Assembly (NCBI RefSeq): GCF_000196235.1
Contig: NC_008537.1
Location: 1-64,000, forward strand
Source of the DNA: Arthrobacter sp. FB24
GTDB lineage: Bacteria > Actinomycetota > Actinomycetes > Actinomycetales > Micrococcaceae
DNA: 64,000 nucleotides
Direction: 5' to 3'
Under the pieces are notes generated by a model that was given only the letters and a program-made list of their open reading frames with translations, did not search any database and had not been told where the DNA came from. A program made the position numbers and the translations under genes. Below, one piece after another: positions 43,295-52,672 of the stretch (its first letter is position 1; every line of letters starts with the position of its first letter).

Positions 43295-43507
43295 GTGCCT
43301 TTCGTTTCCAGAGTTACTCCCGACTCTTCGCGCGGCCTCGGCCGACAGGTAGAGTCCGAGGTCCCGGTCTACCCTGGGCCGTCATCGCATCCGCAGCAGT
43401 CGGCCCGGTGTGCGGCGTGCGGGGTCACCAGCAAGCCGAAAGCCGGGGACTGCTGCGTCTTCTGCTCGTACGGCGACACCAGATGCCCGCCGCTGCAATC
43501 CCCGTGA
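43295..43507 (+). CDS. Small Cys-rich protein (GDCCVFCSYG family)
   Basis: 70 residues with six Cys in RCAACGVTSKPKAGDCC and VFCSYGDTRCPPLQ, resembling an actinobacterial family of small CxxC proteins with GDCCVFCSYG and CPPxQ signatures. A zinc ribbon is likely. The start is a GTG at 43295 without a clear ribosome-binding site and could be displaced. It is divergent from the SHOCT gene. Confidence 0.6.
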   Translation: MPFVSRVTPDSSRGLGRQVESEVPVYPGPSSHPQQSARCAACGVTSKPKAGDCCVFCSYGDTRCPPLQSP

Positions 43508-43514
43508 TCGCGTC

Positions 43515-43868
43515 CTAGGAAGTAGTCCCGCGGGGAGCGAACATGATCACGGCCACCCCCACCAGACAGATCACGGATCCGATGACGTCCCAGCGGTCGG
43601 GCCGGAACCCGTCGAAGACCATTCCCCACACCAGGGACCCCGCGACGAACACGCCGCCATACGCGGCCAGAATCCGTCCAAAGTGCGCGTCAGGCTGCAA
43701 GGTCGCAACAAAACCGTACAGACCCAGGGCAATGATCCCGAGCCCGGCCCACCACCACGCACGGCCCTCCCGCACGGCCTGCCACACCAGCCAGGCACCA
43801 CCTATCTCGGCGACAGCGGCCAGAATAAACAGCAGCACGGACTTGGCAATCGTCATGAACCTCATCAT
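43515..43868 (-). CDS. YnfA/UPF0060 membrane protein
   Basis: 117 residues, four helices, UPF0060 family: [82 protein letters not shown]-like topology suggests small-molecule export; activity unproven. The stop lies 8 bases past the Cys-rich gene in convergent orientation. Confidence 0.92.
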   Translation of the reverse strand: MMRFMTIAKSVLLFILAAVAEIGGAWLVWQAVREGRAWWWAGLGIIALGLYGFVATLQPDAHFGRILAAYGGVFVAGSLVWGMVFDGFRPDRWDVIGSVICLVGVAVIMFAPRGTTS

Positions 43869-43987
43869 GCCGCACGTTTGGAGGCAGCCCGCGTCGGCCG
43901 GAAATCGTCAGAACTGCGACGAGGGTCTGTAGGTTAGGAGCCCTGACAGTCCGGCCGTCCGACGGCTGCCCCTCCCTGCCGTGCCAC

Positions 43988-45088
43988 CTAGGCCGTGCTG
44001 GTTCCGAACAGCATTCCCAGCAGATACGTCACGGCTGCAGCGCCATAGCCGATTCCGAGTTGGCGCAGTGCCATTTTCAATGGAGCCCCGCCGGAGAGCA
44101 GCGCCACAATGGCGCCGGTGGTCAGCAGGGCCAGACCGACGATGATGCCGGCGACGATCAGTGCGGTGATGCCCTGGAGCCCGAACAGGTACGGGAGTAC
44201 GGGCAGAATGGCGCCGGAGGCGAAGAACAGGAAGCTGGAGGTGGCCGCGCCCAGCCCGGTGCCGACGGCTTCGTGCTTGTCGTGGTCGGGGGGTGTCGCC
44301 ACGGGTTTCTCGTGGGGGTTTTCCAGCGTCTTGACGGCCTTTGCGTTTGCTTCCTCTTCTGCCATTCCCCGCGCACGGTACAGGAGGGCCAGTTCGTTGG
44401 CGTCGACGTTCAGGTAGGGAAGCCGGGCGTGGGCGTCCTCGTTCGGGGTGGAGGCTTCGAGGAGTTCGCGCTGGGAGCGGACGGAAACGTATTCCCCGGC
44501 ACCCATGGACAGGGCGCCGGCGAGCAGCCCTGCCACGCCACTGAGCAGGACCACGCCATTGGACGCGCCGCTGGCACTGATGCCCATCACGAGGGAGAGG
44601 TTGCTGACCAGCCCGTCGTTGGCGCCGAAGACGGCGGCACGGAAGCTCCCCGAGAGCCTGTTACGCCCCCTGGTGGCCAAGGCGCGGACGATTTCCTCGT
44701 GGATTTGTTCGTCGGCCGCCATGGTGTCGGTGGCGTGGACATCGCCTGTGTACGGGGAACGCGCCTCGGCGCGCTGGGCCAGGGCGAGGACGAACACGGA
44801 TCCGAAGTGGCGGGCCAGGAAGCCGACGAACCGGGTGCGGAGGCTTCCCTGGCGCGGCTTGCCGACCTGGTCTCCGAGCATGTCCAGCCAGTGCTGTTCG
44901 TGGCGGGACTCGGCCTCGGCCAGGGCCAGCAGTATCTCGCGCTCCTCCCCGGTCCGGCGGCCGGCAAGGTCCCGGTACACGGCCGCTTCGGCCCGTTCGT
45001 CGGCCAGATACTGGCGCCAGCGGCGCAGGTCCGCGTGGCTGGCGCTCCGGGAGGGGGCTGCTGTGTCTGTCTGGGGCAGGTTGTTCAT
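43988..45088 (-). CDS. Membrane-bound ferritin / VIT-family (MbfA-like) protein
   Basis: 366 residues from the ATG at 45088, GAGG 8 bases upstream. N-terminal ferritin-like domain (~20-140) has iron ligands in YLADERAEAAVYRDLAGRR, ALAEAESRHEQHWLDMLGDQ and ADEQIHEEIVRALATRG. The C-terminal VIT1/CCC1 domain has AAVFGANDGLVSNLSLVMGI, LSMGAGEYVSVRSQRELLE and LLYRARGMAEEEANAKA. Such fusions export or store Fe/Mn. The leader shows strong hairpins, e.g. GGTCAGA/TCTGACC at 45144-45163. Confidence 0.9.
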   Translation of the reverse strand: MNNLPQTDTAAPSRSASHADLRRWRQYLADERAEAAVYRDLAGRRTGEEREILLALAEAESRHEQHWLDMLGDQVGKPRQGSLRTRFVGFLARHFGSVFVLALAQRAEARSPYTGDVHATDTMAADEQIHEEIVRALATRGRNRLSGSFRAAVFGANDGLVSNLSLVMGISASGASNGVVLLSGVAGLLAGALSMGAGEYVSVRSQRELLEASTPNEDAHARLPYLNVDANELALLYRARGMAEEEANAKAVKTLENPHEKPVATPPDHDKHEAVGTGLGAATSSFLFFASGAILPVLPYLFGLQGITALIVAGIIVGLALLTTGAIVALLSGGAPLKMALRQLGIGYGAAAVTYLLGMLFGTSTA

Positions 45089-45767
45089 GGTCATCCTCAA
45101 GGCAATACCCTGGACCGGACCCGCTTGGTTTTAAGGGAACCCCGGTCAGAGTGGTGTCTGACCGAAGGTCTCGCTCGCCCGGGTCCTACAAGGCCCGGGT
45201 GGCGCACCGGGCATCCTGTTGGAGGATGCCAGTATGTCGATGCGCCGCTGCGTCCGCGGCACGCGGACGGTGGGAACTACTCCCCTTCGATAAGACAAGT
45301 CTTCCATATATTCGAAGTCACTGCATGCGTTTGCATGTTTTTCGGATTGCCGAATCTTCATCTCCTGGAAGGCCTCCAGGCGTCATTTCGGTGTGCCGCG
45401 GGATTCTTTAGCGCCAGGCGACTGCGGAAAGTGACCGCTAGCCTTACCTGCGTCCGTCGTCGCCGCACGTGGAGGCACTTTTGCCACGACATGAGGACGG
45501 TCCGGTTGGTTGGCCTTCCGCGGGTGCAAACAGCGGGGGAGTGCGCGGCTTTGAGTGGCCGGGTTTCGCGGAAGCTAGACACCTCTCTGTCAACAAATGC
45601 AAGTCCCTGCAGGCGGCCCGGAGACTTGGAAAGAAGCTTGGGCCGGCCGCCTTTTCTGCTCGCCTGCACCTGGGGGCTGTGACATTTATCCCGTGGCGTT
45701 ATCAGAATGTGACAATCCTCTCTTACTTAGGGTACGGTCGATTCCGTGCCGGTTCTCTCCAGGGGCG
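45089..45767. other. Long intergenic region between VIT gene and riboswitch
   Basis: About 680 bases. It holds the structured leader of the VIT gene (hairpin at 45144-45163; a second CCCGGG-paired hairpin at ~45178-45200) and, at the right, the promoter of the riboswitch transcript. Short frames on both strands lack motifs. Confidence 0.4.
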
Positions 45768-45960
45768 GCACTCCCGGGTCGATTGCCTAACTCTGCCGCT
45801 GCCGGGGATCCGTTCGCAGAATTCGTCCGGCAGAGACGGGGAAACCACGTTTGGCCTGGTCCAGGCCTTGGGGTGAAGCCGCGCTACTGCATCTGCAGGA
45901 GTTGCGGCCGGGTGACTCCCATCCGAATCCGACAGCTAACCCCGCAGGCATTGGGAGAGG
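45768..45960 (+). ncRNA. Cyclic di-AMP (ydaO/yuaA) riboswitch
   Basis: The leader of the NlpC/P60 gene carries conserved ydaO blocks: GGGTCGATTGCCTAACTCTG, CCGCTGCCGGGGATCCG, TTGGGGTGAAGCCGCG, CGGGTGACTCCCATCCGAAT and CCGACAGCTAACCCCGCAGG. The outer stem (ACTCCC at ~45770 with GGGAG at ~45953) closes it. This class switches off cell-wall hydrolase genes at high c-di-AMP in actinobacteria. It is intact and ends ~10 bases before the start codon. Confidence 0.9.
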
Positions 45961-45970
45961 CTACTTTGTC

Positions 45971-46753
45971 ATGTCCACACGCGTTCATGGCCGCCGTCGC
46001 GCGGTTACCGTTCACACCAGTCCGCTCGCGAAGATTTCCAAGTCTGCCGCAGACAACTTTGGCGGAGCGGGACGGCAGGCCGCCGTCATCGCCGTTGCTT
46101 CAGGCCTCGTTTTATCCAGTGGTATCGCTGCCCAGGCCGCAGAGGCTCCGGCCCAGCAGGACGCGACACTGCCCTCCACGCAGGAAGTGACCGCCCAGGC
46201 GTCCGCTCCGCTCAGCGCCGACGCCAGCGTTCGGATATCCTTCGAACGCCCGGCCGTCACCACTACCCCCGCACCGGTCATCGAAGCGCCGGCGGCTGTC
46301 GAAATCCCTCAGCCCACACCGGTGGCCAAGACACCGGTGGCCAAGACGCCGGCGGCCCAGTCACCGGTCGCAGCGCCCAAGGTCACCGTTCAGGCGGCCC
46401 CGGCGCCGGCCGCTGCCCCTCAGGCAGCGGGCGGAGTCAACGCCACCATGCTTTCGGCCGCGTACGCGCAGCTGGGCCTCATCCAGGACTGCACGCGCCT
46501 CGTCGAAAAGGCCTTGGGCGCAGCAGGCATCCCTGTCGGCGACATTGGCCCCATGGCGTTCATGAAATACGGCAAGACTGTCGGCACCCCGGCCCCGGGT
46601 GACATGGTTGTTCAGTCCGGACACGTTGGAATCTACGCAGGCAACGGCCAGGTGATCAGCTCGGGCATGAACGGCAAGAACCAGACAGTGGTTCATCCGC
46701 TGTCGTGGTTGACCGCAACGGGGCCCGTTACGTTCGTACGCGCCGGCGCTTAG
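45971..46753 (+). CDS. Exported NlpC/P60 peptidoglycan hydrolase
   Basis: 260 residues from the ATG at 45971. A signal peptide (RQAAVIAVASGLVLSSGIAA, cut near QAAEA) is followed by a long Pro/Ala/Thr linker (with repeated PVAKTP) and a C-terminal NlpC/P60 domain. The catalytic Cys is in LGLIQDCTRLVEKALGAAG, the His in QSGHVGIYAGNGQVI, with the third residue in SSGMNG-like text. It cleaves peptidoglycan peptides. The ydaO riboswitch directly upstream ties it to c-di-AMP and wall turnover. Confidence 0.92.
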   Translation: MSTRVHGRRRAVTVHTSPLAKISKSAADNFGGAGRQAAVIAVASGLVLSSGIAAQAAEAPAQQDATLPSTQEVTAQASAPLSADASVRISFERPAVTTTPAPVIEAPAAVEIPQPTPVAKTPVAKTPAAQSPVAAPKVTVQAAPAPAAAPQAAGGVNATMLSAAYAQLGLIQDCTRLVEKALGAAGIPVGDIGPMAFMKYGKTVGTPAPGDMVVQSGHVGIYAGNGQVISSGMNGKNQTVVHPLSWLTATGPVTFVRAGA

Positions 46754-47253
46754 TAACACCCGCGCCCACGGCCGGTGAGGTGCTGCCTTGGGGGTAGCGC
46801 GTCACCGGCCGTTGGCATATCGCCCTCCGGTTGATAAAGGCCCGCCGCCGGTGCGGGGACGGTGCCAAAGCTACGGACGGCCCGGACGCCGTTGCCGAAA
46901 TCCCGCACTGCAGATTTGGATGGCGATTGTTGTTGGTACGCAATGCGGTTCCATGTCTGATTCACGGCCAGGACGACGCCGATCATGTCCTCGGTCCCGT
47001 GGCCAGCTGGGCGACCGAGTTCGTACTGGGGTGGCGAAGCAGTCACTGTAGCTGTATCCGACGGCCCAGAACGACGTCAACAAATTCTAGACCTGGATTT
47101 CACCATCGCAGTCGAGCTACGCCGGCCCTGGCCGGAGTATCCTTCGGCGCATTCGATCAGATCCCTCTCCGCACTGGCCACCAGATGCCGTAGGAGGATC
47201 ATGATGTGGCATCGGCAGGAGTCCTTTGCGCGCTGGATTGCCTGCGTCCTCAA
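46754..47253. other. Intergenic region, nothing recognised
   Basis: About 500 bases. The only notable signal is AGGAGGATC before ATG at 47201, which opens an 18-codon frame (MMWHRQESFARWIACVLK) ending TGAATG, overlapping the start of the broken gene at 47254. It may be a leader peptide or a gene end. Confidence 0.35.
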
Positions 47254-47772
47254 ATGAATGAAGCCCAGCCGGCCGGTGCAGCGCCTCAGTCAGCGTCCGC
47301 CCGCCAGCGCGCGGGAGCCTCAAGGAACGCGTCTACGCCATCTTCACCAGACTGGCTGTCGTGCTGGCGCTCCGCAGCCACGCGGACCAGACCACGCCCG
47401 GTGCGGCGGCGGCGACCCTCAGCATCGTGGTGATCTGCTCCCTGCTCGGGATCTTTGTCGCCGATCTCCTGAGCCTCCTGACGGTGCATTCGAGGCTCCC
47501 CTCCGGTGAGGAACTGCGCCATATGATCGCGTTCGGGGTGGAGGGTCCTGGTCCTGGTCCTGCTCCTGCTGGCCGCGGCCGGCCTCGGGTTCATGTCACG
47601 GCTGTAGCGCTCGGGTGGGCGGTAGGGGTGCTCGTGGTCTCGCTCGCCGTCGTGGGGTTCCTCGCGATCCGGCGCTTCGAGATCCCGTTGCATCACAAAG
47701 TCGTCATCATGCTGGCCGAGGTTGCGTAGCCTCTTGATGATCGGCCTTGAACTGCTGGCCCACAACCTCTAA
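47254..47772 (+). pseudogene. Membrane protein with several frameshifts
   Basis: Pieces in successive frames add up to one multi-helix protein: MNEAQPAGAAPQSASARQRA, then KERVYAIFTRLAVVLALRSH, TLSIVVICSLLGIFVADLLS and LPSGEELRHMIAFGV; then VLVLVLLLLAAAGLGFMSRL; then WAVGVLVVSLAVVGFLAIRR, PLHHKVVIMLAEV; then MIGLELLAHNL ending at 47772. The text resembles an actinobacterial four-TM protein family of unknown role. At least four small indels break it, so it is a decayed gene unless the sequence is error-prone here. Confidence 0.6.
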
Positions 47773-48295
47773 TTGCGGCCGCACACGGCGTTGCATACGC
47801 GCACCGGAAACTCCTCCGCAAGCGGGGTCAGGTTCGTCCCGACGCGTCGGGGAGAACGGAAGCGGCCCACGGCCGGCGCCGCAATCACATCATGCGAAGA
47901 CGGACGGCACGGTATTGCCAGAATTTAGCTGAAGCGGAACCGGTCCAGACAGAGGCTCCGGAAGGCAAATGGCGTCACTGGTCGGTGAAAAAGCCACACC
48001 GGCTGCCCAACTGAGGGCAGACCAACCGAAGGCAGGCGGGGCCCGCCGCGGCCAACGCCCGCAAGTGCGCCCGCGGCTGGACGGCTCTGACCTCCCTGCC
48101 GGGCGCGCATGCAATCGACCAGGCTCTCTGAACGCTAGCGAAGCGAACTTTGCCGGACCGTCACTTGCGGTTCGGCGCGCTGTGGTCCGACGGGCGCCGG
48201 GACGCAGGGCACGCAACGGGTCGTCGCTCTGCGCCTTCAGTTCCTTGGTGAGCTTGCTGAGCGGGCGGATAAGTGGCATCAGCCCAACGTTCCGT
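47773..48295. other. Intergenic region, no gene recognised
   Basis: About 520 bases. Frames on both strands encode Arg/Pro/Gly-rich peptides without motifs. Nothing called. Confidence 0.35.
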
Positions 48296-48514
48296 TCACC
48301 GTGTCCGGCGTCGGGCTGCGACGGCGTCGATCACGAGGGCGAGCATGAGCAGGAACGCCACCGGCAGCCCGTAGAGGGCTGCGGAGGTGATCCACGCAGG
48401 AGAAACAGTGTTATTGAAGGCCATGGCCATAACAGCGCCGACGGAAGCCAGGGAGAGCGCGGCAACTGCCGCGGCAAGAATCAAGAGGACGTGCCGGAAG
48501 CGCTGTGGTGTCAT
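48296..48514 (-). CDS. Small two-TM membrane protein
   Basis: 72 residues from ATG 48514: two hydrophobic helices (VLLILAAAVAALSLASVGAV and LYGLPVAFLLMLALVIDAVA), a short loop and a basic tail. No family recognised. A 98-residue frame extends upstream without signal-like text. Confidence 0.55.
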   Translation of the reverse strand: MTPQRFRHVLLILAAAVAALSLASVGAVMAMAFNNTVSPAWITSAALYGLPVAFLLMLALVIDAVAARRRTR

Positions 48515-48734
48515 AGAGGCAACGCTAACAGTTTGCCGCGCCCAGATGGGGGAGGGGGAACGGTACCCCCCGAGGTTGCTTTCGTTCTGCACGGCCGAAG
48601 CGCTCTCACCCGCTGCGCGGCAGGGCGGGCGAGCCCCGACAGGGCCGCGGCCGTTGCCGGCGACCCGGAGCTGGACGCGTCCAACGAGGGCCGGCTGCCC
48701 GGCTGTCGGACACTACACCGGCTTGCGCTTCTCT

Positions 48735-49406
48735 TTAGAAGCCTGACGTGCCGATGAAAACCTGGATGAAGGCGAAGAAGATGCTGGCCATCACGGCCGT
48801 GTAGAGCAGTGCGGTGATGATCCAGCCGGAATCGCTGATGATCCTGCCGGCGCCCGCGGGTACCTTGATGATTCCGTGTGTGATGTTTCGGGCGGTCACC
48901 CACACGACCATAGGGATCATCACAGCCCAGACTGTCATGCAGAGGGGGCAGAGGATGTGAATCGAGTACAGAGCCTGGGACCACAGCCACACCACAAAGG
49001 CAAAGCCGAGTGTGACGCCGGTCTGCAGCCCCGCCCAGTACCAGCGCGCAAACCTCGCCCCGGAGAGCAAAGCCATGCCAACGGTGACGATGACGGCGAA
49101 GGCAACGATCCCGATAAACATGTTGGGGAAGCCAAAAACGGAACTTTGCCAGGTCTGCATGACCTGGCCGCAGGAAATCCAGGGATTGATGTCGCAGGCG
49201 GTCTGGTAGGCGGGGTTCTTCAGTACTTCAAGTTTTTCCAGCACCAGAGCGCCGGAGGCCAGCCAACCGATGAGCCCGGAGATGACCAGGAGCCACCCGA
49301 ACGGCCTGTCGCGGGTCATGCGGGGCTGTTCCGGCTGGGCGGTGTTATGCGTAGTGACGTCGTCGGCTAGCTTCACATTCCCGGCAGAATCGGTGGTGCT
49401 GGTCAT
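48735..49406 (-). CDS. Vitamin K epoxide reductase (VKOR)-family protein
   Basis: 223 residues, five helices. VKOR redox Cys are present: the loop pair in TACDINPWISCGQVM and the CxxC in IHILCPLCMTVWAVMI. Other signatures: GWLASGALVLEKLE, GFPNMFIGIVAFAVIV. Actinobacterial VKOR reoxidises DsbA-like partners using quinones. Lying near CcdA and a TlpA-like lipoprotein, it completes an extracytoplasmic thiol system. Confidence 0.92.
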   Translation of the reverse strand: MTSTTDSAGNVKLADDVTTHNTAQPEQPRMTRDRPFGWLLVISGLIGWLASGALVLEKLEVLKNPAYQTACDINPWISCGQVMQTWQSSVFGFPNMFIGIVAFAVIVTVGMALLSGARFARWYWAGLQTGVTLGFAFVVWLWSQALYSIHILCPLCMTVWAVMIPMVVWVTARNITHGIIKVPAGAGRIISDSGWIITALLYTAVMASIFFAFIQVFIGTSGF

Positions 49407-49633
49407 AGGGTGTGGTTTCCTTTCAGATCGGTCGCCCGGGCGGGTGGTAATGCGGGGTTGCAGCCGCGGCGTCGGAGGACCGGGGGAGTACGTGGCGTTG
49501 TAGTCGGCGCCGCTGGCGCTGGGGACACCGGTGGCGCTGACCGCCCGGACTGCGATGGATCGCCCCTTCCGACTCCTCTTCCCTTTACCCCAGGGGCGGA
49601 TCAGCCGGGTGAACGGTGAACGGCAGCAGGCTG

Positions 49634-50143
49634 TTAATCGCCGGTCCGTGTTTGCGGGGCCCTTAGAGTGCCCAGGATCAACAGGACTACGCCGGTGGTG
49701 ACGAAGACGTCGGCGAGGTTGAAGGTGGGAAACCAGCCGCTGTGAAGGTAGTCCACGACACCGTCCCCGCCGAGCCGGTCAATGAAGTTCCCAACGGCTC
49801 CTCCGAGCAGCAGCGCCGCTGCTGCCCGCGAAAGTCTGGTCATGGCAGGAGCGGAGGAGACGGTGTACCAGGTCAGGGCCGCAATGATCAGACCGGTGGC
49901 GGCGATGACAATCCAGGGTGCCAGGTCCGCGCCGAGGCTGAACGCGACACCGCGGTTGTAAAGCAGCCGGATGTTGATTGGGCCCAGGTCGGTTGTCGTG
50001 CCGTCGGACAGCATGGCTTCGGCCAGAGCCTTAACGGTCAGGTCGGCCCCGGCCAGGAGGGCTGCCCAAAGCAGCAATACCGTCCTGAACCGTCCTGTCG
50101 ACCGAACCGGCACGACGGGCCGGGTGGTCGCGTCGGCGCTCAT
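49634..50143 (-). CDS. lspA: Lipoprotein signal peptidase (LspA)
   Basis: 169 residues, four helices, catalytic Asp residues in GNFIDRLGGDGVVDYLHSG, plus NRGVAFSLGADLAPW and LFNRGVAF-like loop. It removes signal peptides from lipoproteins. Start overlaps the ATPase stop by four bases (ATGA). LspA-like genes are often carried with P-type metal ATPases (as in pbr operons), so this is probably a resistance-associated copy rather than the housekeeping one. Confidence 0.93.
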   Translation of the reverse strand: MSADATTRPVVPVRSTGRFRTVLLLWAALLAGADLTVKALAEAMLSDGTTTDLGPINIRLLYNRGVAFSLGADLAPWIVIAATGLIIAALTWYTVSSAPAMTRLSRAAAALLLGGAVGNFIDRLGGDGVVDYLHSGWFPTFNLADVFVTTGVVLLILGTLRAPQTRTGD

Positions 50144-52095
50144 ACTGACGGTTCCAGTGCAGGGGAGGGCTGGGCGGACGTGAACGCGGTCTTGCGGCTG
50201 ATCCGGCCGGCCCGGACGCCGTTGGCGATGACCACGATTTCGGCCAGTTCGTGGATGAGGACCACGGCGGCCAGGCCGAGGATGCCGAACAGGGCCAGCG
50301 GGATCAGCACCGCGATCAACAGCAGGGACAGCCCCACGTTCTGGAGCATGATGGCCCGGGTCCTGCGCGCGTGGTCCAGGACCTGGGGCAGGTGGTTCAG
50401 GTCCTCGCCCATCAGGGCGATGTCGGCGGTTTCGATCGCGACATCGGTGCCCATGGCACCCATCGCGATGCCGGTGTCGGCCGTCGCCAGGGCGGGGGCG
50501 TCGTTGACGCCGTCCCCGACCATGGCGGTGGGCTGGCGGGCCTTGAGCGTGCGGATGATCTCCGCCTTGTCCTCGGGACGGAGATCGGCGTGGACCTCGG
50601 TGATGCCCGCGGCCTTACCCAGCGCGGTGGCGGTGATGAGGTTGTCGCCGGTGAGCATGGCGGTGGTGTAGCCGGACGCCGTGAGCCGGGCGATGACGTC
50701 GCGGGCTTCGGGGCGCAGCTCGTCACGGACCGCGATCGCGCCGATCACCTGGCCGTCGTCCTCGATGAGGACGGCGGTGGCGCCGGCGTGCTGCATCCGC
50801 TCGACCTCGGCGGTCAGGGGACCGGCGTTGATCCAGCCCGGGCGGCCGAGGCGGACGGTCCTGCCCTCGAGCCGGCCTTCCAAACCGGCGCCGGGGACGG
50901 TGTCCACATCGGTGACAGCCGCCCGATCCGGTGCGGCGGCGAGGATGGCGCGGGCGAGCGGGTGTTCGCTGCGGGCCTCCAGCCCGGCAGCGACGGCAAG
51001 TACGCGTTCGCTGGTCGCGGTTCCGGTGGCAGCGACGTCGATCACGGCGGGCTTGTTGCGGGTGAGCGTTCCGGTCTTATCCAGCGCGATGGTGCGGATT
51101 TTGCCAAGGGTTTCCAGGGCGCCTCCGCCCTTGATGAGCACGCCGATGCGGCTGGCCGCACCGACGGAGGCGACGACCGTGACGGGGACGGAGATGGCCA
51201 GGGCGCAGGGTGAGGCGGCGACCAGGACGACGAGTGCGCGTTCAAACCACAGCAGCGGTTCCCCGACGATGAAGCCAAAGACGATGATCAACGCGGCGAC
51301 GACCAGGATGCCCGGGACGAGCTTGCTGGCGATGGAGTCGGCCAAGCGCTGGCCCGGGCCCTTGCGGGACTGCTCGGCCTCCACGATGTGCACGATTCTG
51401 GCCAGCGAGTTGTTCTCCGCGGTGCTGGTGACTTCGACCTCGAGCGGGCCGGTGCCGTTAATCGACCCGGCAAAGACCTCGCTTCCCGGCCCGGCCTCCA
51501 CGGGCACGGATTCGCCGGTGAGCGCCGAGGTGTCCAGGGACGTGCGGCCGGTAATGATCCTGCCGTCAGTGGCCAGACGCTCCCCGGGCCGGACAACCAT
51601 CCGGTCCCCGGGGACGAGTTCTGCCGGCGGGACTTTGACTTCCGTGCCGCCGCGCAGGACGGCCGCCTCGGCCGGGACCAGGTCCAGCAGGGCTCGCAGG
51701 CCGCGGCGGGTTTTCGCCATCGAGTACTCCTCGAGGCCTTCGGAGATGGCGTAAAGGAAGGCCAGCATGGCGGCCTCCTCGAACTGCCCGAGGGCGACCG
51801 CACCGACGGCGGCGATCGTCATCAGCGTCCCCACGCCGATCTTGCCCTTAGCAAGGCGCCGCACGGTCGAAGGAACAAACGTCCAGGCTGCAACCAGCAG
51901 CGCAATGATCTCCAGGGGAAGCCTCAGCCACTGGGGCCCCGCGGCCAGCGATGCGATCCACGCCGCGAGGAGCAGGACACCGGAAACGGCGGCCGCCCGG
52001 ACCTCGCGGACCTGCCAGAACCCAACGGCTTCCTCTGCCTCTTCGGATTCGCCGGTCCCGGTCTTCTCATCGCTGCAGCCGCAGGCGTCACTCAT
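50140..52095 (-). CDS. P1B-type heavy-metal ATPase
   Basis: 651 residues from ATG 52095. The N-terminus is Cys-containing (MSDACGCSDEKTG), with no full HMA domain. Then come transmembrane segments, the actuator TGES-like motif (TSALTGESVPV), a phosphorylation motif DKTGTLT, and GDGVNDAPALATADTG. The TM metal motif is SPCAL rather than CPC, and TM6 has HELAEIVVIANG, as in P1B-4-type (Co/Zn/Cd/Fe) pumps. With an ArsR/CmtR-like regulator, Cd/Zn/Pb/Co efflux is the likely role. Upstream in-frame extension is not family-like. Confidence 0.92.
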   Translation of the reverse strand: MSDACGCSDEKTGTGESEEAEEAVGFWQVREVRAAAVSGVLLLAAWIASLAAGPQWLRLPLEIIALLVAAWTFVPSTVRRLAKGKIGVGTLMTIAAVGAVALGQFEEAAMLAFLYAISEGLEEYSMAKTRRGLRALLDLVPAEAAVLRGGTEVKVPPAELVPGDRMVVRPGERLATDGRIITGRTSLDTSALTGESVPVEAGPGSEVFAGSINGTGPLEVEVTSTAENNSLARIVHIVEAEQSRKGPGQRLADSIASKLVPGILVVAALIIVFGFIVGEPLLWFERALVVLVAASPCALAISVPVTVVASVGAASRIGVLIKGGGALETLGKIRTIALDKTGTLTRNKPAVIDVAATGTATSERVLAVAAGLEARSEHPLARAILAAAPDRAAVTDVDTVPGAGLEGRLEGRTVRLGRPGWINAGPLTAEVERMQHAGATAVLIEDDGQVIGAIAVRDELRPEARDVIARLTASGYTTAMLTGDNLITATALGKAAGITEVHADLRPEDKAEIIRTLKARQPTAMVGDGVNDAPALATADTGIAMGAMGTDVAIETADIALMGEDLNHLPQVLDHARRTRAIMLQNVGLSLLLIAVLIPLALFGILGLAAVVLIHELAEIVVIANGVRAGRISRKTAFTSAQPSPALEPSV

Positions 52096-52478
52096 TGTGT
52101 GTTCTCTTTCGTCAAGGGCGCGCCAGGGCTGCCGGTGCCGTAGTTCGGGCACAGGCTGACCGCGTTGCCGGTGGCGGCAAGCAGTACCTCGGCCTGGGCG
52201 AGCATGTCCATCAGTTCGGGACGGGACAGCGAGTAGTACACGCTGCGGCCCTGTACCCGGCCCTCCACCAGGCCGCAATCGCGCAGGCACGCGACATGGG
52301 CAGATACGGTGGACTGGGCCAGGCCCAGCTCTGCGGTGAGGTCGCCGACGCGGACTTCACCACCGGCCATCCGCTTCACAATGCTCAACCGGGTCGGGTC
52401 GCTGAGGGAATGAAACAGCGCCGCTGCGGGATCGAGCCGGCTGCACGGATCGGCGGAAATCACAGGTTCAATCGTCAT
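52092..52478 (-). CDS. ArsR/SmtB-family regulator (CmtR-like)
   Basis: 128 residues, winged HTH: AALFHSLSDPTRLSIVKRMA, VGDLTAELGLAQSTVSAHVA, CLRDCGLVEGRVQGRSVYYS. Cys residues in the recognition helix area (ACLRDCG) and the C-terminal NAVSLCPNYG fit the CmtR Cd/Pb site (Cys-Cys-Cys). It overlaps the ATPase start by four bases and should derepress it on metal binding. Candidate operator: AT-rich ATAGCGTATTTTTATGAT at 52490-52507. Confidence 0.92.
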   Translation of the reverse strand: MTIEPVISADPCSRLDPAAALFHSLSDPTRLSIVKRMAGGEVRVGDLTAELGLAQSTVSAHVACLRDCGLVEGRVQGRSVYYSLSRPELMDMLAQAEVLLAATGNAVSLCPNYGTGSPGAPLTKENTQ

Positions 52479-52672
52479 GTGACGATGATAGCGTATTTTT
52501 ATGATGCCATCGCCCTAATACTGTAACGTCGACAAGGCGGCTCGCGGCGTTCCCTGCGTCCCGCGCTTCCATACGTAGAGCCCGGACATGAGTGCTCCTT
52601 CGCCCCGGGACGGGCGGGGCGATGCTGCTGCCGGGTTGGCGGACCATCGAGATTTTGACCGAGGAGACACCG

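Noticed and set aside
44060-45682. 540-codon + frame across the VIT gene
   Set aside because: Antisense of a well-recognised ferritin/VIT protein; translation has no domain and runs through the gap.
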